Of a stretch of 64,000 nucleotides of DNA, positions 18,063-27,300 are shown one piece after another. The position numbers and the translations under genes were made by a program. The notes beneath the pieces were generated by a model. That model was not told where the DNA came from, did not search any database, and saw nothing but the letters and a program-made list of their open reading frames with translations. The stretch's first letter is position 1. Every line of letters starts with the position of its first letter. The stretch comes from Myxococcus eversor (lineage in GTDB: Bacteria; Myxococcota; Myxococcia; Myxococcales; Myxococcaceae). The DNA lies in NCBI RefSeq assembly GCF_010894455.1, contig NZ_JAAIXY010000017.1, positions 1 through 64,000 on the forward strand, written 5' to 3'.

Positions 18063-19022
18063 TCAGCTCGCCGGGCTCTCGCCCTCGCCTCGCGGCAACT
18101 GCAATCCCAGCCGCTCCAATTCCGCGCGGAGCTCCGGGGGCAGGGGGCTCGTCACGTGCATCGGCTTCTTCGTCTCCGGATGCGTCAGCCCGAGCGCCCG
18201 CGCATGCAGGAAGAAGCGCCCCAGCTCCGGCGCCTCGCGCCCGCCGTAGAGCGTGTCTCCGACGATGGGCGCTCCAATGCCCGCCATGTGCGCGCGCACC
18301 TGATGCAACACCCCCGTGAGGATGCGCACCTCCACCAGGCTGTGCTCCCCCGCGCGCCCCAGCACCCGGAAGCGCGACACCGCCTCGCGCGCGTCCTCGG
18401 CGCCGTGCGGCGCGGGCTCCACCCGGTCCGGGTGCCGCGGGTGATGGCGCAGCGGCAGCTCGATGTCGCCCTCGTCCACCAACGGCCCCGTCACCAGCGC
18501 CAGGTAGCGCTTGTCCACCGCCCGCTCACCGAACGCCGCACGGACCGCGTCCCACGCCGTTCTCGAGCGCGCGGCCAGCACCACGCCCGACGTCTCCACG
18601 TCCAGCCGGTGGCACAGCCCACCCTCACGCGGGTCCACGGAGGCCTGCGCGCACTCGGGGTAGCGCGCCACCAGCGCGTTGGCCACCGTGCCCGTCTCTC
18701 CCGACTGGAGCGGATGCGAGGCCCGGCCCGCGGGCTTGTCCACGAACACCAGCGCCGCGTCCTCGTGCAAGACGACGAGCGGGAAATCCTCGTCCGGCAC
18801 CGCCTCGCGCGTCTCCTCCTCCACCACCACGGAGATCTGCTGCCCCGCCACGAGCGTCAGGCCCTTCTTCGCCGCCCGGTGGTTCACCTTCACCGCGCCC
18901 GCATCGAAGAGCCGCTTGAGGCGCGCGCGCGACAGGCCCAGCGCCTCGCCCACGAAGAGGTCCACCCGCTGGCCCGCCTTGTCGGCGTCCACGGTGAAGG
19001 TGTGCAGCTTGGAGGGATTCAC
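18063..19022 (-). CDS. RluA-family pseudouridine synthase
   Basis: A 319-residue RNA pseudouridine synthase. An N-terminal S4-like RNA-binding segment (LFVGEALGLSRARLKRLFDAGAVKVN) precedes the catalytic domain, where HRLDVETSGVVLAA holds the catalytic Asp, and LVEVRILTGVLHQVRAHMA and IVGDTLYGG are family motifs. It starts at GTG 19022 within the stop of the upstream kinase (GTGA), so the two are translationally coupled. Targets in the family are 23S rRNA or tRNA uridines; RluD-type is most similar in layout but the exact site is not predictable. It converges with the TPR kinase gene. Confidence 0.9.
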   Translation of the reverse strand: MNPSKLHTFTVDADKAGQRVDLFVGEALGLSRARLKRLFDAGAVKVNHRAAKKGLTLVAGQQISVVVEEETREAVPDEDFPLVVLHEDAALVFVDKPAGRASHPLQSGETGTVANALVARYPECAQASVDPREGGLCHRLDVETSGVVLAARSRTAWDAVRAAFGERAVDKRYLALVTGPLVDEGDIELPLRHHPRHPDRVEPAPHGAEDAREAVSRFRVLGRAGEHSLVEVRILTGVLHQVRAHMAGIGAPIVGDTLYGGREAPELGRFFLHARALGLTHPETKKPMHVTSPLPPELRAELERLGLQLPRGEGESPAS

Positions 19023-20164
19023 TCGGAAAGAGCCTCGTAGACTTCCTCGGCCGTCTGGAACCGGTCGTCCGGCTCCTTGCGGATGAGGCGGTGGGCCACG
19101 CGTGCGAACTGCGGGTCCCCATGAAGGTTCAACGCCAGCACCGGCGGAGGCTCCGTCTCCAACACCTGCCGCCACAGCTCGTGCGGCGTCTTCGCATCGA
19201 AGGGGGGCCGCCCGCTGAGCAGCTCATAGAGGATGACGCCCAGACTGTACAGGTCCGAGCGCCCATCCAACGGCTCCCCGAGAATCTGCTCGGGCGCCAT
19301 GTAGCGGTACGTACCGACCAGCTTCCCCGCCTCCGTGATGGCCACGTCGTCCGCGAGGAACTTGGCCAGCCCGAAGTCCATCAGCCGCACCTGCCGGTCC
19401 TCGTCCACCATGACGTTGGACGGCTTGAGGTCGCGGTGCACCAACCCATGCCCGTGGATGTAGGCCAGCGCTTCACACAGCTGGAGCATGGTGTCCTTCA
19501 ACCGCCCCATGCGCTCCGGACGGTTGAGCTCCTCCTCGCGCGGCGCCCGGCCGTCGTCCACCAGCTTGCGAGGCGAGGGCAGGGGCGCATCGAACCCCTC
19601 CAGCGAGTCGTCCGAGCTGGAGCCCGAGCCCATCTCGTCGTCGCCCTCTGCCGCGCCATAGGACTCCAGGTCCTCGCTGGGCGGCTCCTCGTTGAAGGCG
19701 TTCATGCTGAACAGCCCCTCCGTGGCGGAGCGGGAATCCCCCAGCGCGTCCGCGTTGGAGATGCTGTCACTGCCAGGGCCGAAGTCCTCGTCCGCCGTGC
19801 GCCGCACCGTCAGCAGGCTGCGCGGCGTGTTGACGCTGATGGGCGACAGCAGGTCGTCACCCCGGATGTCCAGGTAGTGGCGCAGCGTGAGCCCTTCAAT
19901 CAGCTCCATGGCCAGGTAGGGCCAGCCCTGGTGGACTCCGGCCTCGAAGACCTTCACCACGTTGGGGTGGGACAGGTCCGCCAGCGTCTCGAACTCGCGC
20001 GCGAGCCGTCGCGCCGCGCGCTCGTCCAGCGCGGGGCCGGCGGAGAGCAGCTTGAGCGCGACTTCGTCGTTGCTGCGGCGGTCCAGGGCCCGGTACACGG
20101 TGCCTGCCCCGCCGCTGCCGAGCGTCTCCAGGACGCGGTAGGGACCGATGACCTTCGGGGGCAT
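19019..20164 (-). CDS. Ser/Thr protein kinase with acidic insert in the kinase domain
   Basis: A Hanks-type kinase of 381 residues from ATG 20164 (402 from ATG 20227, which lacks a ribosome-binding site). The order is GPYRVLETLGSGGAGTVYRA (Gly loop), VALKLL (ATP-binding Lys), AMELIEG (hinge), then about 110 residues of acidic, Ser-rich low-complexity sequence, then HRDLKPSNVMV and DFGLAKFL, MAPEQ and normal C-lobe. The insert lies between hinge and catalytic loop, where typical kinases have only helices D and E. No membrane segment or sensor domain is present, so it is soluble. It overlaps the pseudouridine synthase and is divergent from the next kinase. Confidence 0.88.
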   Translation of the reverse strand: MPPKVIGPYRVLETLGSGGAGTVYRALDRRSNDEVALKLLSAGPALDERAARRLAREFETLADLSHPNVVKVFEAGVHQGWPYLAMELIEGLTLRHYLDIRGDDLLSPISVNTPRSLLTVRRTADEDFGPGSDSISNADALGDSRSATEGLFSMNAFNEEPPSEDLESYGAAEGDDEMGSGSSSDDSLEGFDAPLPSPRKLVDDGRAPREEELNRPERMGRLKDTMLQLCEALAYIHGHGLVHRDLKPSNVMVDEDRQVRLMDFGLAKFLADDVAITEAGKLVGTYRYMAPEQILGEPLDGRSDLYSLGVILYELLSGRPPFDAKTPHELWRQVLETEPPPVLALNLHGDPQFARVAHRLIRKEPDDRFQTAEEVYEALSE

Positions 20165-20294
20165 GCGTGGCGCGGATCCTACGAACCCCGTCGCGTCACG
20201 GTCAAACTCGATGATGCCTGGTTGCATGGTCCGGGGCAGGACACTCGCGCGGGCATTTCACTTTTCCAGGGAAAACTGGGAGAACCTTCATCAA

Positions 20295-22325
20295 ATGCAA
20301 GTCGGGAAGTATCAACTCGTCCGGAAGCTTGCCACGGGGGGCATGGCGGAGGTCTACCTCGCCAAGGCCGCGGGCCCCATGGGCTTCGAGAAGACGCTCG
20401 TGCTGAAGCGGATCCTTCCGCACCTGGCGGAAGACCCGGCGTTCGTGGAGATGTTCCTGGGGGAGGCGCGGCTGGCCGCGCAACTGGAGCACCCGAACAT
20501 CGTCCAGATTTTCGACTTCGGCGAGGCGGACGGCAGCTACTTCCTGGCGATGGAGTTCATCGACGGGCCCACGTTGCGGCGGCTGGTGAAGCGCGCGGCG
20601 GAGCAGCCGTTGCCGCCGATGATGTGCGCGAAGCTGGTGTCGCTCGCGGCGGAGGGCCTGGCCTTCGCCCACGACTTCTGTGACGCGACGACGGGGGAGC
20701 CTTTGGGGCTCATCCACCGCGACGTGAGTCCGGACAACATCCTGGTGTCGCGGCAGGGCGCGGTGAAGGTGGTGGACTTCGGGGTGGCGAAGGTCGCCGG
20801 GCAGGGGCACCGCACGCAGACGGGCGTGGCGAAGGGGAAGGTCTCGTACATGCCCCCGGAGCAACTGCGGACGAAGCCGCTGGACAAGCGGGTGGATGTC
20901 TACGCGCTGGGGGTGGTGCTGTACGAGCTGCTGACGGGGAGGCGTCCGTTCGACGCGACGACCGAGGCGAGCACGATGCAGGCCATCCTGTTCGAGCCGT
21001 TCATCCCGGCGGTGGAGCGCAGGCCGGACCTGCCGGTGGCGCTCCAGAAGGTCCTCGACCTGGCGCTGGCGAAGGAGCGCGACGCGCGCTACCCGGACTG
21101 CCGCGCGCTGCAGATGGACCTGGAGCGCTTCCTGCTGACGTCAGGCGAGTCCGTGGGGGCGTACCAGCTCTCGCAGTTCGTGGCGAAGCTGGGGGCGGAG
21201 GGTGTGTCGGGGCCGGTGGTGCCTTCGCCGGGACTGATGGCGGGTGCGACGCCGGTGAAGCCTGGGAGCATGCCGAAGTCCATGGCGTCGCCCCCGCCTC
21301 CGCCCGTGGACTCGACGTCGCCCACGACGCCGATGCCGCTCTCGATGCGCGGGGTGGTGGACGAGGTGCGTCCGCGGGCTCCGGCGAATGAAGGAAGCAA
21401 GGGCGCGGAGACCCCGGAGGGTACGGCGAAGGCGGCCGGGGCTCGGCGAAAGCCCGCGGCCCGAGCGGTGGCGGCTTCGCAGGAGGGCGTGGCGGCGGAG
21501 GCGCGCGGCACGGGTGGGGAGTGGAACCCATCGCGCATCGCTGGCGTGCAGGCGCCCGAGGGGCCGTCACGGGAGTCCGAGAGGGACGCGGAGGAGCGTG
21601 TCCCGACGAATGGGGGTGCGTCTGACGAGGACGCCATCGCCACGGGGGCGCAGGTGCGTGCTCCGAAGGCGCGCAAGGTGTCGGCGGGGCTCCTCGCGGC
21701 GCTCGTGGGAGCGGCGGTGTTGGGGGTGGGTGGCGTGGCGCTGGTGTCCACGCGGGGCGAGCAGCCCAGGGTCGTGGTGCCTCCTCCGCTTTCCCTGGCG
21801 AAGAAGCCCGACGCGAAGCTCCCGCCGCCGACGGCGCGGGTCGAACCGTCGCAGCCTGTCCCTTCGCCGGAGCGGGGCTCGGGCGGGGAGTCACTGGCGG
21901 TGGCACAGGTGCCCCAGGGGGCGGAGGTGAAGAAGGCGGAACCTCAGGCCACCGCGACTGCGCCAGAGGCCGTGGCCGCGAAGCCCGTGGAGAAGGCTCC
22001 ACCGGTCGTCGTTCCTGTCGCCGATGCTCCGGTTGTGCCCGAGCCGAGCGAGACGAAGCCCGCCGTGAAGAGCGCGGCTCCTCGCCCGCGCGCCCCCGCG
22101 AAGGCGGTGGCCACGGGCAAGTTGGAGTTCCGCATCCGTCCTTATGCGGAGGTCTACCTGAATGGGAAGCACCTCGGGCCGACGCCGATCGCGGCCGTCG
22201 AGGTGCCTGAAGGCAAGCACACCATCAGGCTCGTCAATCCCGAGTTGAAGCGGGAAGAGACGCAGAAGTTCGAGGTGAAGGCGGGGCAGAACAACATCTT
22301 CAAGTTCAACTTCCAATCAGAGTGA
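20295..22325 (+). CDS. Ser/Thr protein kinase with TM segment and PEGA domain
   Basis: A 676-residue membrane kinase. Kinase domain about 5-270: KLATGGMAEVYLAKA, VLKRILP, HRDVSPDNILV, DFGVAKVAG, MPPEQL; all catalytic residues are present. A long Pro/Ala-rich cytoplasmic linker leads to a hydrophobic segment near 461-485 (LLAALVGAAVLGVGGVALV), another Pro/Val-rich region, and a C-terminal PEGA domain from about 607 (EVYLNGKHLGPTP). PEGA domains are extracytoplasmic and thought to bind surface polymers or proteins. The start ATG 20295 has GGGAG upstream; it is divergent from the preceding kinase with 130 bases between. Confidence 0.9.
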   Translation: MQVGKYQLVRKLATGGMAEVYLAKAAGPMGFEKTLVLKRILPHLAEDPAFVEMFLGEARLAAQLEHPNIVQIFDFGEADGSYFLAMEFIDGPTLRRLVKRAAEQPLPPMMCAKLVSLAAEGLAFAHDFCDATTGEPLGLIHRDVSPDNILVSRQGAVKVVDFGVAKVAGQGHRTQTGVAKGKVSYMPPEQLRTKPLDKRVDVYALGVVLYELLTGRRPFDATTEASTMQAILFEPFIPAVERRPDLPVALQKVLDLALAKERDARYPDCRALQMDLERFLLTSGESVGAYQLSQFVAKLGAEGVSGPVVPSPGLMAGATPVKPGSMPKSMASPPPPPVDSTSPTTPMPLSMRGVVDEVRPRAPANEGSKGAETPEGTAKAAGARRKPAARAVAASQEGVAAEARGTGGEWNPSRIAGVQAPEGPSRESERDAEERVPTNGGASDEDAIATGAQVRAPKARKVSAGLLAALVGAAVLGVGGVALVSTRGEQPRVVVPPPLSLAKKPDAKLPPPTARVEPSQPVPSPERGSGGESLAVAQVPQGAEVKKAEPQATATAPEAVAAKPVEKAPPVVVPVADAPVVPEPSETKPAVKSAAPRPRAPAKAVATGKLEFRIRPYAEVYLNGKHLGPTPIAAVEVPEGKHTIRLVNPELKREETQKFEVKAGQNNIFKFNFQSE

Positions 22326-22338
22326 ACCGAGTCATTTC

Positions 22339-23355
22339 CTACGACGGAGCCGCGCCTGTCGTGATTCCTCGGCTGGCGAGCTGGATGCCCCGGTCATCTG
22401 CATCCTGCTCCGCGAACTTCGCCAGGTAGCGGTGGGTGACCAGGTCTGCCCAGTCCTGGTCACCCATCAGCCATTCGCGCATGCCAGAGATGTAGCCCCG
22501 GAGTTCCTTGCTGGCATCGCGCTCCAGGCGGGTGGCCTCTTCCTGGAAGGCGGCGATCTCGTCACGGACTCTCCGCGCGGTGTAGTCGATGCCTTCTTGA
22601 AGGGAATGTCCCTGGGCCGCGAATAACAGGACCATGTTGCGGTTCTGGTCGGGCTCGTGTGCCTCGGTGTGAATGCCATGCAGGTCATTGCCCCAAGAAG
22701 CGATGTTGTTGAAATGCAGGTGGAGGTGCTCCACTGAGGGGTGGTGGTACTCCTCGGGAGCCAAGGGCCCCGCATTGTCGACGTCGAGGAGGGCCGCGCA
22801 GGCGTTCCCGCCCGAAAGATGTCGGCGAGTCGCGCAGTAGGCTCGCAGCGAAGTGGGATTGTCCAAGAGCTGCCCGACGATTTGAAGTCCCGCGGAGCTC
22901 GCTCACATGCGCATGCCCTGGGCGAAGCGCGAGAAGTGCTCGGGGGACAGGAAGCCTCTCAATCGCTGGCAGATGTCCCGCAGGGCCCCCACTCCGAAGA
23001 GAGGCTCGGGGCTGCTCTGGTCGAGGTCGAGGACATCCAGGAAGGCGGTGAGATGCGACAGGGTGGAGGCGCTGAGCGGGTTCACCCTGTCCACGACGAG
23101 GTCGTCGATGACGAAGAACCATGCGAGGAAGTCCGCGAAGATTTGGAGCAGCGCTGGGGACGCATGGGGAAAGCCTCGGGCCGCGAACGAGGCATACTTC
23201 GCTCGCTCCGCCCGTGCCCTGTGCTCCGCCGTGGGGGTGAGCCCGTGCCGGGTGGCCCAGGTGAGCCTCCTGTGTTCCAGTTGCTCGACGTCGGGCGCGC
23301 ACGCCCCCTGCCATGGAAATGTGATGACAGGGATGCGGACGTGTTCAAGCTCCAA
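22339..23355 (-). pseudogene. Class I terpene synthase broken by one in-frame TGA
   Basis: The reading frame matches the terpene synthase at 11898-12908 along its whole length. DDLVVDRVN, the Asp-rich motif, is upstream and the NDLHGIHTE triad region downstream. At 22903-22905 a TGA replaces the Trp codon found in the paralogue (GMRM-stop-AS versus GMRMWAS), and the frame then continues open to 22339. No frameshift is needed: one G-to-A change would explain it. In the NSE-like motif, Ser is replaced by Gly (N-D-x-x-G-x-x-x-E), suggesting loss of function beyond the stop. A TTG near 23355 is the likeliest start, with weak support. Confidence 0.8.
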
Positions 23356-23369
23356 TCGGGCGTGTCTGT

Positions 23370-24338
23370 CTATTTGAATGGATGCGCGGCGAGAATCCCT
23401 GTCGCCAGGTCCACCAAACGGGTGCGCAGCGCTGTCGGCTCCACCACCTCGAAGCCACTTCCCACCTCGAAGAGTTGGCCCACCGCGATGGACTCCCGCT
23501 CGAAGTCCACGGTGACAGTCTTTCCCCCATCCTCCACCCGCCCCGCGTCGAACCGGGGCGCATCCGCGGGCGGACGAATCCGTCGCAAGGCCGCCTCCGC
23601 CTCGGTCGTCAGCCGCAGCGTCACTTCGTATCGGGCCCGCTTCTCCGCGAAGCGCGCGCACCACTCCCGCCAGAACGCGGGCAAATCGAACCGCGCGGGC
23701 CGCTCGAACGTCTCCGCTCGCAAGCGGGCCCCCTCGATTCGCGAGCCCCGGTACACGCGCTCTCCCTTCTGGGTCCCCGCGACCAGGTACCAGCGGTCCG
23801 CCTTGAGCACGAGCGCGTACGGGTCCACTTCGCGCCGCCCGCGCTTCCCGTCGAAGTCCCGATACGTCAGCGCCACCTTCCGGTTCAGCCACGCCGCCTC
23901 GCGCAGCACCTCCAGGTAGGGCACCGACTCCCGCTCCGTGAACCAGCCCGAGGAGTCCACGTGCAGCCGCTGTCGCGCATATTCCAGCGCGGGTTGCTGC
24001 AAGACGGGCAGCGCCGCCGCCAGCTTCGCCAACCCGCTGCTCAGCGGCGCGGACAGGCCCAGGTCGCCCAGCCCGCCTGGCGTGGCGCTCATCGCCGCCA
24101 GCGCCTGCAGCTCCGCGCGATTCAATCCCGTGAGCTGCGTCTTCCACCCTTCGAGCAGCGCGACGCCTCCCGCCGAGCCTCGCGTCGCGTACACCGGCAC
24201 GCCGGAAGCAGACAGCGCGTCGAGGTCCCGGTGGATGGTCCGCTCGGAGACCTGGAGCTCGCGCGCGAGCTGTCCCGCCGTCCGCTTCGGACGGGTCTGC
24301 AACAACATCATCAGGCTGACGAGTCGGTCGGCGCGCAT
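23370..24338 (-). CDS. WYL-domain HTH transcriptional regulator
   Basis: A 322-residue DNA-binding protein. The N-terminal DeoR/HTH-11-type helix-turn-helix is RTAGQLARELQVSERTIHRDL (helix 3 SERTIHRDLDAL), followed by the WYL domain: YALVLKADRWYLVAG carries the WYL motif. WYL proteins usually sense nucleic acids or small ligands and control nearby genes. The start ATG 24338 has GGTGGGG upstream. It is divergent from an SDR gene, and a perfect palindrome at 24372-24394 between them is its probable operator, which suggests it controls both genes. Confidence 0.9.
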   Translation of the reverse strand: MRADRLVSLMMLLQTRPKRTAGQLARELQVSERTIHRDLDALSASGVPVYATRGSAGGVALLEGWKTQLTGLNRAELQALAAMSATPGGLGDLGLSAPLSSGLAKLAAALPVLQQPALEYARQRLHVDSSGWFTERESVPYLEVLREAAWLNRKVALTYRDFDGKRGRREVDPYALVLKADRWYLVAGTQKGERVYRGSRIEGARLRAETFERPARFDLPAFWREWCARFAEKRARYEVTLRLTTEAEAALRRIRPPADAPRFDAGRVEDGGKTVTVDFERESIAVGQLFEVGSGFEVVEPTALRTRLVDLATGILAAHPFK

Positions 24339-24371
24339 GTCGGAAACCCCACCGCGCACTGTACGCGGACC

Positions 24372-24394
24372 ATCATGACAACAGATGTCATGAT
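24372..24394. promoter_or_regulatory. Palindromic operator between WYL regulator and SDR
   Basis: ATCATGAC-(7)-GTCATGAT is a perfect 8-bp inverted repeat. It lies 34 bases before the regulator start and 70 bases before the SDR start. The location and symmetry fit a dimeric HTH repressor site acting on both divergent genes. Confidence 0.6.
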
Positions 24395-24463
24395 TCCCTC
24401 CATAGGGTGTGCCCATCACCGGCCCATCCACACCCCACCCGCGCCGGTCCGAGGAGAGACACC

Positions 24464-25423
24464 ATGAAGAAGCCACTCGAAGGACGCATCGCCCTGGTCG
24501 CTGGAGCCACGCGCGGCGCCGGCAGGGGAATCGCCACGCGGCTCGGCGAGGCCGGTGCCACCGTGTACTGCACGGGCCGCAGCGTGCGCGGCCGTCCCGC
24601 CTCCGGCCCCAAGCGCCCGGAGACGCTCGAGGAGACCGCCGAGCAGGTCACCGCGCTGGGCGGAAAGGGCATCGCCGTCCGGTGCGACCACACCGTCACG
24701 GAGGAGGTCGCCGCCCTGTGCGAGCGCATCCAGAAGGAGCAGGGGCGGCTCGACATCCTGGTGAATGACATCTGGGGCTGCGACAACATCTCCGAGTTCG
24801 GCGTGCCCTTCTGGAAGCAGTCCACCGACAACGCGCGCACCATGCTGGAGCGCGCCGTGCTCACCCACATCATCACCAGCCGCCACGCCGTGCCCCTCAT
24901 GCTGGAGCAGGAGCGGGGCCTCGTCGTCGAAATCACCGACGGCGACCACTTCGGCTACCGGGGCAGCGTCAACTACGACGTCGTGAAGATGAGCGTCATC
25001 CGCCTGGCCTTCGCCATGTCGCGCGACTTGCGCCGCACCCGTGTCACCGCGCTCGCCGTGACGCCCGGCTTCCTGCGCTCCGAGGAGATGCTGGAGAACT
25101 TCGGCGTCGCCGAGGCGAACTGGCGCGACGGCGCGAAGGCCGAGCCGGACTTCATCGCCTCCGAGTCACCGGCCTACGTCGGCCGCGCCATCGCCGCGCT
25201 CGCCGCGGACCCGGACGTCGCCACCAAGGCCGGCGCCGTCCACAGCTCCTGGGCCCTGGCCCGCGAGTACGGCTTCACCGACCTGGATGGCTCCCAGCCC
25301 CACTGGGCCGACTACTTCGAGCGCACCTACCGCGCGCCCTACAGCGTCGCCAACGCCGCCGCCTACGCGTCATGGCACAACAGCCCCATCGACATCGTCC
25401 GCCCCAACTGGCCCCTGGAGTGA
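24464..25423 (+). CDS. SDR-family oxidoreductase
   Basis: A 319-residue short-chain dehydrogenase/reductase. Residues 12-19 (AGATRGAG) form the TGxxxGxG-like nucleotide-binding loop, followed by VYCTGRS; RCDHT matches the adenine-contacting region, and YDVVKMSV supplies the YxxxK catalytic pair. TGRS after the second strand favours NADPH. The C-terminal 70 residues exceed the usual 250-residue core. ATG 24464 has GAGGAG about eight bases upstream. The substrate is unknown; control by the adjacent WYL regulator suggests induction by a stress or xenobiotic. Confidence 0.88.
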   Translation: MKKPLEGRIALVAGATRGAGRGIATRLGEAGATVYCTGRSVRGRPASGPKRPETLEETAEQVTALGGKGIAVRCDHTVTEEVAALCERIQKEQGRLDILVNDIWGCDNISEFGVPFWKQSTDNARTMLERAVLTHIITSRHAVPLMLEQERGLVVEITDGDHFGYRGSVNYDVVKMSVIRLAFAMSRDLRRTRVTALAVTPGFLRSEEMLENFGVAEANWRDGAKAEPDFIASESPAYVGRAIAALAADPDVATKAGAVHSSWALAREYGFTDLDGSQPHWADYFERTYRAPYSVANAAAYASWHNSPIDIVRPNWPLE

Positions 25424-25597
25424 GTCCGGCGCCCGCGCCCCCTGTCCGCACCGGCGAGGCTGCCCACCTGGGCCTACATGGCTTGGGAGTCCCGGGCCGC
25501 TCGCACCGGGCGGGCGACCGACCAGGGGGCTCGGGCGACGGTTGGGCCACGCGCTCGTGGACGTGGCCCCTCGCCGCCGGTAGGGTGCGCGGCTCGA

Positions 25598-26389
25598 ATG
25601 GAACGCCCCCTAGTGGTTTCCGCCCTCGAAAATCAGGTCAAGGCCCGGCCGGTGCCGCGCCACGTGGGCATCATCATGGATGGCAACGGTCGGTGGGCGG
25701 AGTCGCGGGGTCTGGACCGGCTGGAAGGTCACCGCGAGGGAAGCTCCAGTGTGCGAGAAGTGACCCGCACCGCCCGCCGTGTGGGCATCCAGGCTCTGAC
25801 TCTCTACGCCTTTTCCTCACAGAACTGGGCCCGCCCCGCGGAAGAGGTCGCCGGGCTGATGGACCTGCTGCGCGACTACCTGGAGCGCGAGCGGGCCGAA
25901 ATCCTCGACAACGGCATCCGCCTCAACGCGGTGGGTGACGTGGGGCGACTTCCCCGGTTCGTTCGCGAGCCGCTGGACAGCCTCATCACCGCTTCGGCGC
26001 ACAACACCGGCATGGTGCTGTCGCTGGCGCTGTCCTACGGCGGCCGGGAGGAAATCCTCCACGCCGCCAGCCGGATGGCGGAGGCCATCTCCCGGGGCGA
26101 GCTGTTGGCGGACCGGGTGGAACAGGCCGACTTCGAGTCCTTCCTGTGGACGAACGGGCTGCCCCCGCTGGACCTGGTGGTGCGCACCAGCGGCGAGCAG
26201 CGCGTGTCCAACTTCCTGCTCTGGCAGATGGCGTACGCGGAACTGTGCTTCACCGACGCCCTCTGGCCGGACTTCCGCACCGACGAGTTTCTCCGCTGCG
26301 TGTCTCAGTACCAGCAGCGAGAGCGGCGCTTCGGTCTCACTTCCGCGCAGGTCAAGCGGGAGGACACCCCCCAGCGGGCCAAGGCGTGA
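25598..26389 (+). CDS. uppS: Undecaprenyl diphosphate synthase UppS
   Basis: A cis-prenyltransferase of 263 residues that extends farnesyl diphosphate with isopentenyl diphosphate to the C55 lipid carrier for peptidoglycan and O-antigen. HVGIIMDGNGRWAESRGL holds the catalytic Asp and diphosphate-binding Arg, and LTLYAFSSQNWARP, LALSYGGREE and LDLVVRTSGEQRVSNFLLWQ are family motifs. The start ATG 25598 gives the usual N-terminus. It heads the lipid/envelope cluster uppS-cdsA-rseP; its stop overlaps the cdsA start. Confidence 0.95.
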   Translation: MERPLVVSALENQVKARPVPRHVGIIMDGNGRWAESRGLDRLEGHREGSSSVREVTRTARRVGIQALTLYAFSSQNWARPAEEVAGLMDLLRDYLERERAEILDNGIRLNAVGDVGRLPRFVREPLDSLITASAHNTGMVLSLALSYGGREEILHAASRMAEAISRGELLADRVEQADFESFLWTNGLPPLDLVVRTSGEQRVSNFLLWQMAYAELCFTDALWPDFRTDEFLRCVSQYQQRERRFGLTSAQVKREDTPQRAKA

Positions 26390-27216
26390 ACGACAAGAAC
26401 AAGAACCTCGTCGTGCGCATCGTGACGGCGTTGACGCTCCTGCCGCTCGTGGTGCTGCTGCTCTTCCTCGGTGGCGTGTGGAGCGCGGGCCTGTTGGGCC
26501 TCGCCGCCGCCGCGTGCGTGGGCGAGTACTACCTCATCGTCCAGAAGCGGCTGAACGCCGCCGCCTGGGTGGGCATGGCCTTCGCCGCGGTGATGCCGTT
26601 CCTGCCGCTCAAGGACGCCGCGCGCACGGGAGAGACGGCCTTCTGGCTCACCGTCGTCTTCTCGTTCTTCGCGTGGATATTCCACCTGTTCAAGGGCCCG
26701 CTCGCCGAGGCCCCCACGCGCACGGCCCACCTGGTCAACGGCTTCCTGTACGGCGCCGTGGGCCTCACCGCCTTGTCCGCGCTGCGGCTCCTGCCGGACC
26801 ATGGCCTCGCGTGGGTCATCTGCGCGCTGACGATTACGTGGGGCAACGACACCGCCGCCTACTTCTTCGGCCGCTTCATGGGGCGCCACAAGCTGTACCC
26901 CGAGGTGAGCCCCAACAAGACGTGGGAGGGCTTCTTCGGCGGCATGCTCGGCTCGGTGGGCGGCATGTTCATCGCTCGGGGGTTCTTCTTCCCCGTCTTC
27001 ACCGTGTGGGACTGCGTGCTGCTGGGAATCGCCGGCGGCCTGCTCGGTCCGGTGGGCGACTTGTGCGAGTCCATGCTCAAGCGCGCCTATGGGGTGAAGG
27101 ACTCGGGGTTCCTGATTCCGGGGCACGGCGGGGTGCTGGACCGCATCGACGCGCTGCTCTTCAACGCCCCCCTGGTGTTCGTCTACGTGCAGTTCGTGCG
27201 CGGGCTGTTGCCGTAG
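26386..27216 (+). CDS. cdsA: Phosphatidate cytidylyltransferase CdsA
   Basis: A 276-residue integral membrane enzyme making CDP-diacylglycerol from phosphatidate and CTP. About seven hydrophobic helices are seen, and the C-terminal signature MLKRAYGVKDSGFLIPGHGG followed by DRID is exact. ITWGNDTAAYFFGRFMGRHK and SPNKTWEGFFGG are also typical. It begins at GTG 26386 inside the uppS stop (GTGA), so the two are translationally coupled. In many bacteria dxr follows cdsA; here the next gene is rseP after 84 bases. Confidence 0.95.
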   Translation: MNDKNKNLVVRIVTALTLLPLVVLLLFLGGVWSAGLLGLAAAACVGEYYLIVQKRLNAAAWVGMAFAAVMPFLPLKDAARTGETAFWLTVVFSFFAWIFHLFKGPLAEAPTRTAHLVNGFLYGAVGLTALSALRLLPDHGLAWVICALTITWGNDTAAYFFGRFMGRHKLYPEVSPNKTWEGFFGGMLGSVGGMFIARGFFFPVFTVWDCVLLGIAGGLLGPVGDLCESMLKRAYGVKDSGFLIPGHGGVLDRIDALLFNAPLVFVYVQFVRGLLP

Positions 27217-27300
27217 AATCGTGAGATTTCGCTCGCCCGCCTGGCTGGCGGGTCCGGATGTGCGTTGTCCGTCCGGGGGCTCACGATTACTGTTGCCGCC

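Noticed and set aside
22339..22866. The C-terminal part of the second terpene synthase as a separate gene.
   Set aside because: It continues in the same frame as the upstream part after one TGA and lacks the Asp-rich motif, so it is part of a broken gene.
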